Shown here in pieces: positions 1 through 6,027 of a DNA stretch of 6,027 nt. Under the pieces are notes generated by a model. That model searched no databases. It was given only the letters and a program-made list of their open reading frames with translations, and was not told the DNA's origin. Source of the stretch: JBGOUV01 sp041477815. Its GTDB lineage: Bacteria; Acidobacteriota; Terriglobia; Bryobacterales; JACQDG01. How positions within the stretch are numbered: position 1 is the first letter of the stretch; the number at the start of each line of letters is the position of its first letter. The stretch spans positions 1 to 6,027 of the forward strand of contig JBGOUV010000406.1 in the NCBI GenBank assembly GCA_041477815.1, read 5' to 3'. Made by a program: the position numbers and the translations under genes.

Positions 1-2104
1 GGTCCGCAGGACGATCCGCACGGTGAGGAACAACCTGCTGGAAGGCGGCCTGCTGGTCATCGCCGTTCTTCTCCTCCTGCTGGGAAGTCTTAAGGGCGGG
101 CTCATCGTTTCCGCCGCGATTCCGCTCTCTATGTTGTTCGCGTTCACGGGGATGGTAGAGGCGAAGATTTCCGGCAACCTGATGAGCCTGGGCGCCATCG
201 ACTTCGGGCTGATCGTGGATGGTTCCGTGGTGATGGTGGAGAACATCCTGCGGCGCCTGCATGACCGTAAGCCCGGCGAAGATCCGGGAGATGTGATCCG
301 GGCGGCGGGCCAGGAGGTAGCGCGCCCGGTCTTTTTCGGCGTGACCATCATCTTCCTAGTCTATTTGCCCATCCTGAGTCTCGGTGGGGTGGAAGGAAAG
401 ATGTTCAAGCCCATGGCTGCCACCGTGCTCTTCGCTCTGGGCGCGTCGTTGGTCATTGCCCTCACATTAATGCCCGTGCTGTGCTGGTTCGCTTTTCGAA
501 AACAGGTGCGCGAAAAAGATACCTGGCTGATGCGCAAGATCTCCGCCATCTACGCGCCAGTGTTGAGGCGCGCGGTGCGATTCCCCGTCGTCACGGCAGG
601 CCTTGCCCTTGTCCTTTTTCTCGCCTCACTGGGTGTAGTTCCGTTTCTGGGAGCGGAATTCATGCCGCGGCTCGACGAGGGATCCATCATCGTGATGATG
701 TATCGCCTGCCCGGGATCTCGGTCACGGAATCGCTGCACGGGAACGAAATCATCGAGAGTGTGTTGCGGCACTTCCCCGAAGTGGAGACGGTGGTCAGCC
801 GCACCGGCCGGCCGGAGGTCGCCACAGATCCGATGGCCATCGACCAGAGCGACGTGTATGTCATGCTCAAGCCGATATCGCAGTGGCCGGTTAAGCGGTC
901 GAAAGAGGCGCTAATCGAGGCGATGCAGGAAGCCTTGAAAGAAGAAGCTCCGGGCGCTGCGTACAGTTTCTCTCAACCCATCCAGATGCGCATGCAGGAG
1001 CTGATGGAGGCCGGCTCACGATCGGATTTGGCGGTGAAGCTGCACGGCGAGGATCTGGAGGTGCTCCGCGAGAAGGCGCAGCAAATCGAAGCCGCGCTGC
1101 GCAAAGTGCCGGGAGCTGCCGACGTAAGAGCCGAGCGGGTCGCCGGCCTTCCTTACCTGCGGTTCCGCATCCGGCGTGAAGCCATCGCGCGTCACGGTCT
1201 AGATGCCGCCAGCGTTCTCAACACAGTGGAGGCGGTGGGGGGGAAGATTGCCGGCCAGGTGATAGAAGGCAACAAGCGATACGCGCTGCAAGTCCGCTTC
1301 GACCCCAGTCATCGCGGGACGGTAGAGGCGCTGAAGAATCTGAAGGTCGGGGACGCCGAGGGTCACTTCATCCCGCTCGGGCAGTTGGCGGACGTGATCG
1401 AGGAGGAGGGCCCGGCACAGATCAGCCGGGAGAACGTGCAGCGGCGCATCAGCGTCGAGGTCAACGTTCGGAACCGGGATCTCGCCAGCTTCGTCGCGGA
1501 GGCCCGCAGAGTCATCGAGGCCCAGGTGCGTATCCCAGCGGGCTACTCCATCGAGTGGAGCGGGCAGTTTGAGCAGTTGGAGAGCGCCAGCCGGCGGCTT
1601 CTGATCGCGGTACCGGCGGCGCTGCTGTCGATCTTTGTTCTGCTCTATCTGGCGTTTCAATCGGTTCGTCCGGCGGTACTGATCTTTTTCAACATTCCTC
1701 TGGCGGCAACCGGCGGGATACTGGCCCTCTTTGCTCGCGGCCTGCCGTTCAGTATTTCCGCCGGTGTAGGATTCATTGCTCTCTTCGGGATCGCGGTGCT
1801 GAACGGGGTGGTGTTAATGACCTACGTCTTGCAGTTGCGCCAGCAGGGCCTCCCGGCCGAAGTAGCGGTTTCACAAGCAGCGCAAACGCGGCTCCGCCCT
1901 GTGCTGATGACGGCTTTAGTAGCCAGCCTTGGCTTTATCCCGATGGCTGTGTCCACAGGGGCAGGGGCCGAGGTGCAGCAACCCCTGGCAACGGTTGTGA
2001 TCGGCGGGTTGATCACCTCCACGCTGCTTACGCTGCTTGTTCTGCCCGCCGTTTATCGCTGGTTTGAAGCTGGACCTAAGCCGGTGAGCGGGGTTATGCC
2101 GTAA
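1..2104 (+). CDS. czcA: CzcA-family RND heavy-metal efflux pump, C-terminal part (5' end outside window)
   Basis: Inner-membrane pump of a tripartite RND complex that exports divalent or monovalent metal cations in exchange for protons. The frame is open from base 2, and the residues before the GTG at 23 (VRRTIRT) match the family's lead-in to TM2, so GTG 23 is internal and the gene begins upstream. Numbering from that GTG, TM2-TM6 lie at about residues 7-158 and TM7 at 187-208. The second periplasmic porter loop is about 209-525, and TM8-TM12 fall at about 526-679. The TM4 signature DFGLIVDGSVVMVEN (D60, D66, E73) has the spacing of the proton-relay acids of CzcA and differs from the CusA form. 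The loop has GAEFMPRLDEG and ATDPM...VMLKP motifs typical of the family. About 340 N-terminal residues are missing compared with the usual 1030-1060. No membrane-fusion or outer-membrane partner is visible; they would lie to the left. The metal is uncertain: the backbone is Zn/Co/Cd/Ni type, but a Met pair (225-226) sits where CusA has a copper-binding Met. Confidence 0.95.
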   Translation, partial: VRRTIRTVRNNLLEGGLLVIAVLLLLLGSLKGGLIVSAAIPLSMLFAFTGMVEAKISGNLMSLGAIDFGLIVDGSVVMVENILRRLHDRKPGEDPGDVIRAAGQEVARPVFFGVTIIFLVYLPILSLGGVEGKMFKPMAATVLFALGASLVIALTLMPVLCWFAFRKQVREKDTWLMRKISAIYAPVLRRAVRFPVVTAGLALVLFLASLGVVPFLGAEFMPRLDEGSIIVMMYRLPGISVTESLHGNEIIESVLRHFPEVETVVSRTGRPEVATDPMAIDQSDVYVMLKPISQWPVKRSKEALIEAMQEALKEEAPGAAYSFSQPIQMRMQELMEAGSRSDLAVKLHGEDLEVLREKAQQIEAALRKVPGAADVRAERVAGLPYLRFRIRREAIARHGLDAASVLNTVEAVGGKIAGQVIEGNKRYALQVRFDPSHRGTVEALKNLKVGDAEGHFIPLGQLADVIEEEGPAQISRENVQRRISVEVNVRNRDLASFVAEARRVIEAQVRIPAGYSIEWSGQFEQLESASRRLLIAVPAALLSIFVLLYLAFQSVRPAVLIFFNIPLAATGGILALFARGLPFSISAGVGFIALFGIAVLNGVVLMTYVLQLRQQGLPAEVAVSQAAQTRLRPVLMTALVASLGFIPMAVSTGAGAEVQQPLATVVIGGLITSTLLTLLVLPAVYRWFEAGPKPVSGVMP

Positions 2105-2114
2105 GACGCTACCG

Positions 2115-2124
2115 CACCGCGGTG
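2115..2124. repeat. 10-base perfect palindrome upstream of the putative -10 hexamer
   Basis: CACCGCGGTG is its own reverse complement and ends two bases before TATAAT, so it would lie in the spacer between -35 and -10. That is where MerR-type regulators and some repressors bind. It is short, and a perfect 10-base palindrome in a 60-base GC-rich gap is not very improbable by chance. As a hairpin it would have no proper loop and no U tract, so it is not a terminator. Confidence 0.3.
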
Positions 2125-2126
2125 TA

Positions 2127-2132
2127 TATAAT
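2127..2132 (+). promoter_or_regulatory. Putative -10 hexamer of a promoter for the downstream three-gene unit
   Basis: An exact TATAAT lies in the only non-coding gap of the window, in an AT-rich island of otherwise GC-rich DNA. Transcription would start near 2139, leaving a leader of about 25 bases before the ATG at 2165. The -35 is weak: the best candidate is AAGACG at 2103-2108 (3 of 6 matches, 18-base spacer), overlapping the stop codon of the pump gene. A weak -35 suggests activator dependence or low basal expression, or that the match is chance. No rho-independent terminator is seen after the pump, so read-through remains possible. Confidence 0.4.
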
Positions 2133-2164
2133 GAGTTGGCTCAGCGAACCCTGGACCCCTTGCG

Positions 2165-4963
2165 ATGTCCCCGCCTCCGCCAACCCGCAGTCTGCAACGA
2201 AGGTTAGTGGATTTCTTCGCCTTTGAGCCGGGCGAGGCCCGTCCGACGCTGTTGCTGACGGTGTATCTGCTGCTGGCCATCGCCTCCGTGATCGCCCTGA
2301 AGGCGATCAGCACCTCGTTGTTTCTGAAGCAGTTCTCCGCCAAGGGCCTGCCCTACGTGTATGTAGCGATTGCGGCTACGGCCGGGTTCGTCGTCTCGTT
2401 CTACATCCGGCTTTCGGGGCGGCTGTCCCAGAACCGGCTGCTCATTTACACGCATGGCTTCTTCGCGCTGAACCTGCTGCTGTTCTGGCTGCTGTTGCGG
2501 CTGCACCTGCACTGGCTGCCGGCCCTCCTCTACGTCTGGACCGGCGTCTATGCCGTGATCGTTCCCTCCCAGGTGTGGACCCTGGCCAATCACATCTTTA
2601 CCACGCGACAGGCCCGGCGGCTGTTCTCGACGGTAGGGATGGGCGGCATCCTGGGCGCGGCGCTGGGGGGCCAATTGAGCGGGGTGATGGTGCGGGCCCT
2701 GGGCACGGAGAACCTGCTGCTCACCGGGATCGTGTTTCTGGCCGCCTGCTCGTTCATCGTCGCCTACCTGTGGCGTACCTCGCGGTTGCAGACCGCGGCC
2801 GGTCCCGGCAAAAGCAAGCAGCCCACCAGCGCGGCGAGCATGGCCGACAGCATCCGGGCGATTCGCGGATCGCGCCACCTGCGCTGGATGACGGTCATGG
2901 TGATCCTTTCGGCGGTGGTCAACGGCCTGGTCGACTACCAGTTCAAATACATCGTGCGGCACGAGTTTGGCAGCGATTCCGACGGCATGACCGTCTTTTT
3001 CGCCATGTTTTCCAGCTACCTGGCCGTGTTCGGGCTGGCCATGCAGTTGCTCCTGACCAGCCGGATCATGCGGCGGTTCGGGCTGAACTTCGCCGTCTTC
3101 GTGCTGCCGCTGTCGATGTTGATGGGCTCGAGCGTGCTTCTGTTTTCGGCGGGATTGCTGGCCGGGGTGCTGATCAAGGGGTTCGACGGGGCGTTCCGCC
3201 ATTCTATCGACCGGTCGGCCAATGAGCTGCTGTACGTGCCCTTGCCCTCGCGGCTCAAGCAACAAGCCAAGTCCTTCATCGACATGGTGGCCAGCCGGGC
3301 GGCGGATGCCTTAGCCGGCCTGCTGCTGCTGGTGCTGGTACATGTGCCCTGGTTCAATGTGGGGCGCATCAGTTGGGTGAATATCGCCCTGATCGTGCCC
3401 TGGCTGGGGGCGGCGTGGCTGTTGCGGCGGGAGTACGTGAACGCGCTGCGGGCCTCCATCGAGCGCAAGGACATCAGCGCCGAGGCGCTGCTGGTGGAGA
3501 TGGCCGGCTCCTCGAGCGAAGAGATCAGCACGGCGCTGTCCAGCTCCGATGAGCGGGCGGTGGAAACCGGTCTGGGTCTGTTGCAGTACGGGGCGTCCAG
3601 CGCGGCCGCCGCCAACCTGGCGTCGCTGCTGACCCATCTGTCGCCGGCCATCCGGCGCAAGGCCATGTCCATTATCGCGGCCAAGCATGTTCCGGACTGC
3701 GGAGACCAGGTGATGCGCTTCCTGTACCTGGACGACCACGTGGACTCGCTCTGGCTGGCGCTGGACTACCTGGAGCAAGAGAACGGAGACCGGTTCCACC
3801 AGTCTCTGCACGAGCTGCTGAAGGGACCGTATCCGGTGCTGCGGGGCGCTGCGGCGGCCCGGCTGCTGGCCGCGGGCGACGCCCGCTACCGGGAGGAGGC
3901 CCAGCAGGTATTCAACGGGTTTGTCCAGGCCTCGGCCGAGCAGAGCCCGCAGGACCGCCAGCGGGCGGCGGAGCTGATGGGGCGCGTGCCCGCGGACCTG
4001 GAGTGCCAGGCCTGTCTGGCCGCCCTGCTGGCCGACCCGGACCCGCAGGTGGTGCGGGCGGCGGCGATCAGCGCCGGGCGGGCGCGGCAGCGCCAGTTGC
4101 TGCCCCGGCTGATCGAACTGGCCGCCGATCGCGTGTTCCGCACCGAAGCCCGCCAGGCTCTAGCCGCCTTCGGCCCCCAGATCCTGCCCGAGTTGAACCA
4201 GGCCCTGCGCGACGCGGAGCTGCCACCGGACCTGCGTCGTAATCTGCCCCGCGTGTTTTCCGCGATCGGGGGCCAGCCCGCGGCCGACTATCTGGCCGCC
4301 GTGCTCGACCACCCAGACCTGGAGCTGCAGTACCAGGCGGTGCGCGCTCTCAGCCGTATTCGGGTGCGGGAGCCGGAGGTGCGCTTTGACGCCGACCACA
4401 TCACGTCCCGCGTGGTCCAGGAGCTGGGCCGCTATTACCGGTACCGCAGCGCCATGGAGGGGGTGCCTAAGAACGGCCTGCGTCCGGGCACGCAGTTCCT
4501 GCGGCGGGCGCTCTCCGAGCAACTCCGCCGCCGGCTGGACGTCGTGTTCCGGCTCATCGGCCTGCTGTACCCGGCCAAGGATATTGGCGACGCCTACTAT
4601 GGCATCAGCAGCGGCCGGCGGGATCTGCGGGCCAACGCCGTGGAATTCCTGGACAGCACCCTGCTCAACCCGGTGCGCCAGATGCTGTTGTTGATCATCG
4701 AAGATCGGGCGGCGGACCGCATTCTCGAGCAGGGGCGGGTGTGGTTCGGCATCCAGCCGGGGCGCGGGTATCCGGAAACCATTCGCCGGCTGCTCGAGGA
4801 GCCGGATCCCTGGCTGCAGGCGTGCGCGGCCTACGCGGCCGCCGACCACGGGTTGCAGGAGGTGGTCCCCCTGCTGGAGCCGTTGGACCACAGCCCCGAT
4901 CAGTTGCTGCGAGAAACGGTGGAGACGGCCCGCCAACGCCTGGGAGCGCTATGGAAACCCTGA
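2165..4963 (+). CDS. NTT (ATP/ADP translocase-like, MFS-fold) transporter fused to C-terminal HEAT repeats
   Basis: A 932-residue inner-membrane protein. About twelve hydrophobic segments span residues 27-421 (roughly 27-47, 64-82, 92-112, 119-139, 157-177, 182-202, 240-258, 275-297, 309-327, 328-340, 376-396, 404-421). Residues 349-373 contain DRSANELLYVPL followed by K365, K369 and D373, which resembles the conserved block of NTT nucleotide transporters (D..KEMAYIPL...K...K..VD). From about 433 the protein is soluble and helical, with HEAT-like units such as LADPDPQVVRAAAISAG (622-638), LDHPDLELQYQAVRALS (714-730) and LEEPDPWLQACAAYAA (877-892). Residues 741-870 are helical but fit the repeat poorly. 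Canonical NTTs exchange ATP and ADP or import nucleotides and are about 500 residues; HEAT-fused forms occur in free-living bacteria and their substrate is largely unknown, so transport here is inference. ATG 2165 is chosen because it precedes the family-like N-terminus, although no good Shine-Dalgarno is present (only GGA at 2153-2155). The 3' end overlaps the next gene by 13 bases. Confidence 0.85.
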   Translation: MSPPPPTRSLQRRLVDFFAFEPGEARPTLLLTVYLLLAIASVIALKAISTSLFLKQFSAKGLPYVYVAIAATAGFVVSFYIRLSGRLSQNRLLIYTHGFFALNLLLFWLLLRLHLHWLPALLYVWTGVYAVIVPSQVWTLANHIFTTRQARRLFSTVGMGGILGAALGGQLSGVMVRALGTENLLLTGIVFLAACSFIVAYLWRTSRLQTAAGPGKSKQPTSAASMADSIRAIRGSRHLRWMTVMVILSAVVNGLVDYQFKYIVRHEFGSDSDGMTVFFAMFSSYLAVFGLAMQLLLTSRIMRRFGLNFAVFVLPLSMLMGSSVLLFSAGLLAGVLIKGFDGAFRHSIDRSANELLYVPLPSRLKQQAKSFIDMVASRAADALAGLLLLVLVHVPWFNVGRISWVNIALIVPWLGAAWLLRREYVNALRASIERKDISAEALLVEMAGSSSEEISTALSSSDERAVETGLGLLQYGASSAAAANLASLLTHLSPAIRRKAMSIIAAKHVPDCGDQVMRFLYLDDHVDSLWLALDYLEQENGDRFHQSLHELLKGPYPVLRGAAAARLLAAGDARYREEAQQVFNGFVQASAEQSPQDRQRAAELMGRVPADLECQACLAALLADPDPQVVRAAAISAGRARQRQLLPRLIELAADRVFRTEARQALAAFGPQILPELNQALRDAELPPDLRRNLPRVFSAIGGQPAADYLAAVLDHPDLELQYQAVRALSRIRVREPEVRFDADHITSRVVQELGRYYRYRSAMEGVPKNGLRPGTQFLRRALSEQLRRRLDVVFRLIGLLYPAKDIGDAYYGISSGRRDLRANAVEFLDSTLLNPVRQMLLLIIEDRAADRILEQGRVWFGIQPGRGYPETIRRLLEEPDPWLQACAAYAAADHGLQEVVPLLEPLDHSPDQLLRETVETARQRLGALWKP
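4942..4946 (+). promoter_or_regulatory. Ribosome binding site deciding the start of the cNMP-like gene
   Basis: GGGAG lies four bases before ATG 4951, inside the end of the transporter gene. It supports ATG 4951 over the longer open frame reaching back to 4741, whose extra residues are low-complexity Gly/Pro/Ala/Arg sequence read out of frame from the transporter gene. The start lies before the upstream stop codon, which favours translational coupling. Confidence 0.6.
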
Positions 4964-5418
4964 GTACTCTGGACAAGGCCATCCGGCTGCAAAAAGTCGA
5001 GTTGTTCGGCGATATGGAGACCGACGCACTGGCCTTGGCCGCCTCCATCGCCGGCCAGATCCACTGCCCGGCGGCGACGGTGCTGTTCAAGGAAAGCGGC
5101 TCGACCGACGCCCTGTACGTGGTCTTGGGGGGCCGCGTGCAGCTTACCCGGGGAACCCGCGAGATCTTCTCGGTGGGACCGGGAGAGACGCTGGGCAACT
5201 GGGCGCTGTTCGACGACCAGCCCAGCGTGGCCACGGCTACTTGCGTGGAAGAGACCTGGTTGTTGAAAATTGAGCGCGAGGATTTCTACGACCTCTTGGC
5301 CGACCACGCCGAGATGACCCAGCGCATGTTCAAAGCCCTGGTGAAACGGGTCCGGTCGCTGCTGGCGTTGGGGCTGAGCGCCGAGCAGGCCGGCAAAGGC
5401 GGAGCGCCGCATGCCTGA
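4951..5418 (+). CDS. Stand-alone cyclic-nucleotide-binding-like domain protein (Crp/cNMP fold, no DNA-binding domain)
   Basis: A soluble 155-residue protein made almost wholly of one cNMP-binding beta-roll. The helical N-terminus (LQKVELFGDM, residues 13-22) is followed by strands with ALYVVLGGRVQL (54-65), the hinge FSVGPGETLGNWALF (73-87) and the late strand TWLLKIEREDFYDLL (102-116). A short C-terminal helix covers about 120-142. There is no helix-turn-helix, so it is not a Crp/Fnr transcription factor. At the phosphate-binding cassette, CRP has FGELAL...PRAAT; here it reads LGNWALFDDQPSVAT (81-95), with Asn83 in place of the Glu and Ser92 in place of the Arg that hold the cyclic phosphate. 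Binding of cAMP or cGMP in the normal way is therefore doubtful. The gene overlaps the transporter gene upstream by 13 bases and the kinase gene downstream by 8. That placement suggests it works with both, as an adaptor or sensor. The fold call is firm; the ligand is unknown. Confidence 0.85.
   Translation: METLSTLDKAIRLQKVELFGDMETDALALAASIAGQIHCPAATVLFKESGSTDALYVVLGGRVQLTRGTREIFSVGPGETLGNWALFDDQPSVATATCVEETWLLKIEREDFYDLLADHAEMTQRMFKALVKRVRSLLALGLSAEQAGKGGAPHA
5401..5404 (+). promoter_or_regulatory. Ribosome binding site of the histidine kinase gene
   Basis: GGAG, within AGGCGGAG, lies six bases before ATG 5411. The good spacing fixes the kinase start inside the 3' end of the cNMP-like gene, and the ATGCCTGA overlap places the upstream stop three bases downstream of the start codon. 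This is a typical arrangement for translational coupling. Confidence 0.6.
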
Positions 5419-6027
5419 ATCCTGGAAAGTATTGATGGTGGGCGGCGACCTGGCGGCGTCCGGGCTCGAGGTGCGGCAGGCCGCCGATGTGGAGACGGCC
5501 CGCCGGATGTACCGGGAAGAGATCCCGGACGTGATCGTCCTGCACGGCGAGGCGGCCGGAGCGTGGCTGGCCGAGCTGGTAGGCCGGCCCCAGGCTCCGC
5601 CGGTGATCGCGGTGGGGTGCGGCGAGCCTGCCGGCGCCTTTGCCGCCCTGTCCTCGGCGGCGGATCTGCCGGCCTGGGTCGACGCGGCCGGGCGCTACCG
5701 GCGGCTGCAACTGGACCAATCCCGCCTCCGGGAACATTTGGTGCAGCAGGAGAAGATGGCCGCCCTGGGGGCCCTGGTCGCCGGCATCGCCCACGACATG
5801 CACACTCCCATCGGCACCATCACCTCCAACAGCGACATTCTCAGCCGTTCTCTGGGCCGGCTGCGGGAGCTGATTGCCGGCGAAACCTGCCCCGAAACGT
5901 TCCGCAACAATCCGGAGCTGGTGCGGGTGGTCAAGATCGTCGATGAGATCACCAAGATCAACCAGTTGGCCTCCGACCGCATTATCAGCATCGTGCGCAG
6001 CCTGCGGAATTTCGCGCGCCTGGACGA
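5411..6027 (+). CDS. Cytosolic sensor histidine kinase with a degenerate receiver-like N-terminus (3' end outside window)
   Basis: The frame is open from ATG 5411 to the window edge, giving 205 residues without a stop. Residues 5-85 have the alternating pattern of a response-regulator receiver: WKVLMVGGD, then PDVIVLHGEA and PPVIAVGCGEP. The acidic pair is replaced by G11-G12, the phosphoacceptor Asp position by H45, and no Lys-Pro follows, so it should not be phosphorylated. A linker helix (93-115) leads to the HisKA domain with EKMAALGALVAGIAHDMHTP, where His128 is the predicted autophosphorylation site. The second helix ends in IISIVRSLRNFARLDE, the normal boundary before the ATP-binding HATPase_c domain, which must lie to the right. 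No membrane segment is seen, so input probably comes through protein contact. Its partner response regulator is not in the window. The overlap with the cNMP-like gene and the operon layout tie it to that protein and the NTT-HEAT protein. Confidence 0.88.
   Translation, partial: MPESWKVLMVGGDLAASGLEVRQAADVETARRMYREEIPDVIVLHGEAAGAWLAELVGRPQAPPVIAVGCGEPAGAFAALSSAADLPAWVDAAGRYRRLQLDQSRLREHLVQQEKMAALGALVAGIAHDMHTPIGTITSNSDILSRSLGRLRELIAGETCPETFRNNPELVRVVKIVDEITKINQLASDRIISIVRSLRNFARLD

Noticed and set aside
23..25. GTG 23 as the start of the RND pump
   Set aside because: The frame is open back to base 2 and the upstream residues match the family; the protein would lack TM1 and the first periplasmic loop.
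1199..1660. 153-codon minus-strand open frame under the pump gene
   Set aside because: Antisense to a well-conserved RND porter domain and lacking any recognisable fold.
2105..2164. Rho-independent terminator after the pump gene
   Set aside because: The only inverted repeat is a loopless 10-base palindrome without a following T run.
2575..3225. 216-codon plus-strand open frame inside the transporter gene
   Set aside because: Out-of-frame reading of a clear family protein; Gly/Arg/Ala/His-rich and without recognisable motifs.
2204..3265. 353-codon open frame on the minus strand inside the transporter gene
   Set aside because: Its product is Gln/His/Arg/Pro-rich with no domain or hydrophobic pattern, as expected opposite a Leu- and GC-rich membrane-protein gene.
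4741..4950. Upstream extension of the cNMP-like gene
   Set aside because: The added 70 residues are low-complexity frame-shifted sequence, and ATG 4951 has a Shine-Dalgarno at the family-like N-terminus.
4951..4963. Programmed -1 frameshift joining the transporter and the cNMP-like domain
   Set aside because: The AAACCCT run is not in the phase needed for a slippery heptamer, and a start codon with a ribosome site explains expression more simply.
5563..5946. 127-codon plus-strand open frame in the kinase region
   Set aside because: The frame starting at 5411 encodes an unmistakable HisKA domain; this one is Gly/Arg/Ala/Pro-rich shadow sequence.
1..6027. tRNA, rRNA, CRISPR array, insertion sequence or long direct repeats
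   Set aside because: Coding sequence fills all but 60 bases of the window, and I saw no spaced repeats, terminal inverted repeats or RNA-gene motifs.

Overview
The window is a compact, GC-rich piece of bacterial genome with every recognisable gene on the + strand. It holds four genes: two complete and two cut by the window edges. The RND heavy-metal pump implies a diderm (outer-membrane) organism. GC-rich codon use and an NTT-type transporter fused to HEAT repeats would fit a free-living environmental bacterium, for example Acidobacteriota or a similar phylum. That placement is an impression, not something the sequence proves.

Region 1 (1-2104) is the C-terminal two thirds of a CzcA-type RND metal/proton antiporter, read in from the left edge. 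Region 2 (2105-2164) is a 60-base gap with an exact TATAAT hexamer, a 10-base perfect palindrome just upstream of it, and no clear terminator. Third-position GC rises after this gap.

Region 3 (2165-6027) looks like one tightly packed transcription unit. It begins with a 932-residue membrane protein of the ATP/ADP translocase-like (NTT, MFS-fold) family whose C-terminal half is a long HEAT-repeat domain. Its last 13 bases overlap the start of a 155-residue stand-alone cyclic-nucleotide-binding-like domain. The last 8 bases of that gene overlap the start of a histidine kinase, which runs off the right edge after its HisKA domain. The kinase has no stop codon inside the window, so it is easy to miss.

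The interesting part is the trio. A nucleotide-transporter-like membrane domain with a cytosolic HEAT scaffold is translationally coupled to a cNMP-like domain and a kinase. Both small sensory modules look chemically degenerate: the cNMP fold lacks the usual Glu and Arg of its phosphate-binding cassette, and the kinase's N-terminal receiver-like domain lacks the acidic pair and the phosphoacceptor Asp. My inference is a signalling assembly in which the transporter-like protein acts as sensor or scaffold, the cNMP-like domain as an adaptor, and the kinase as output. This is a hypothesis from gene order and residue loss, not an established pathway.
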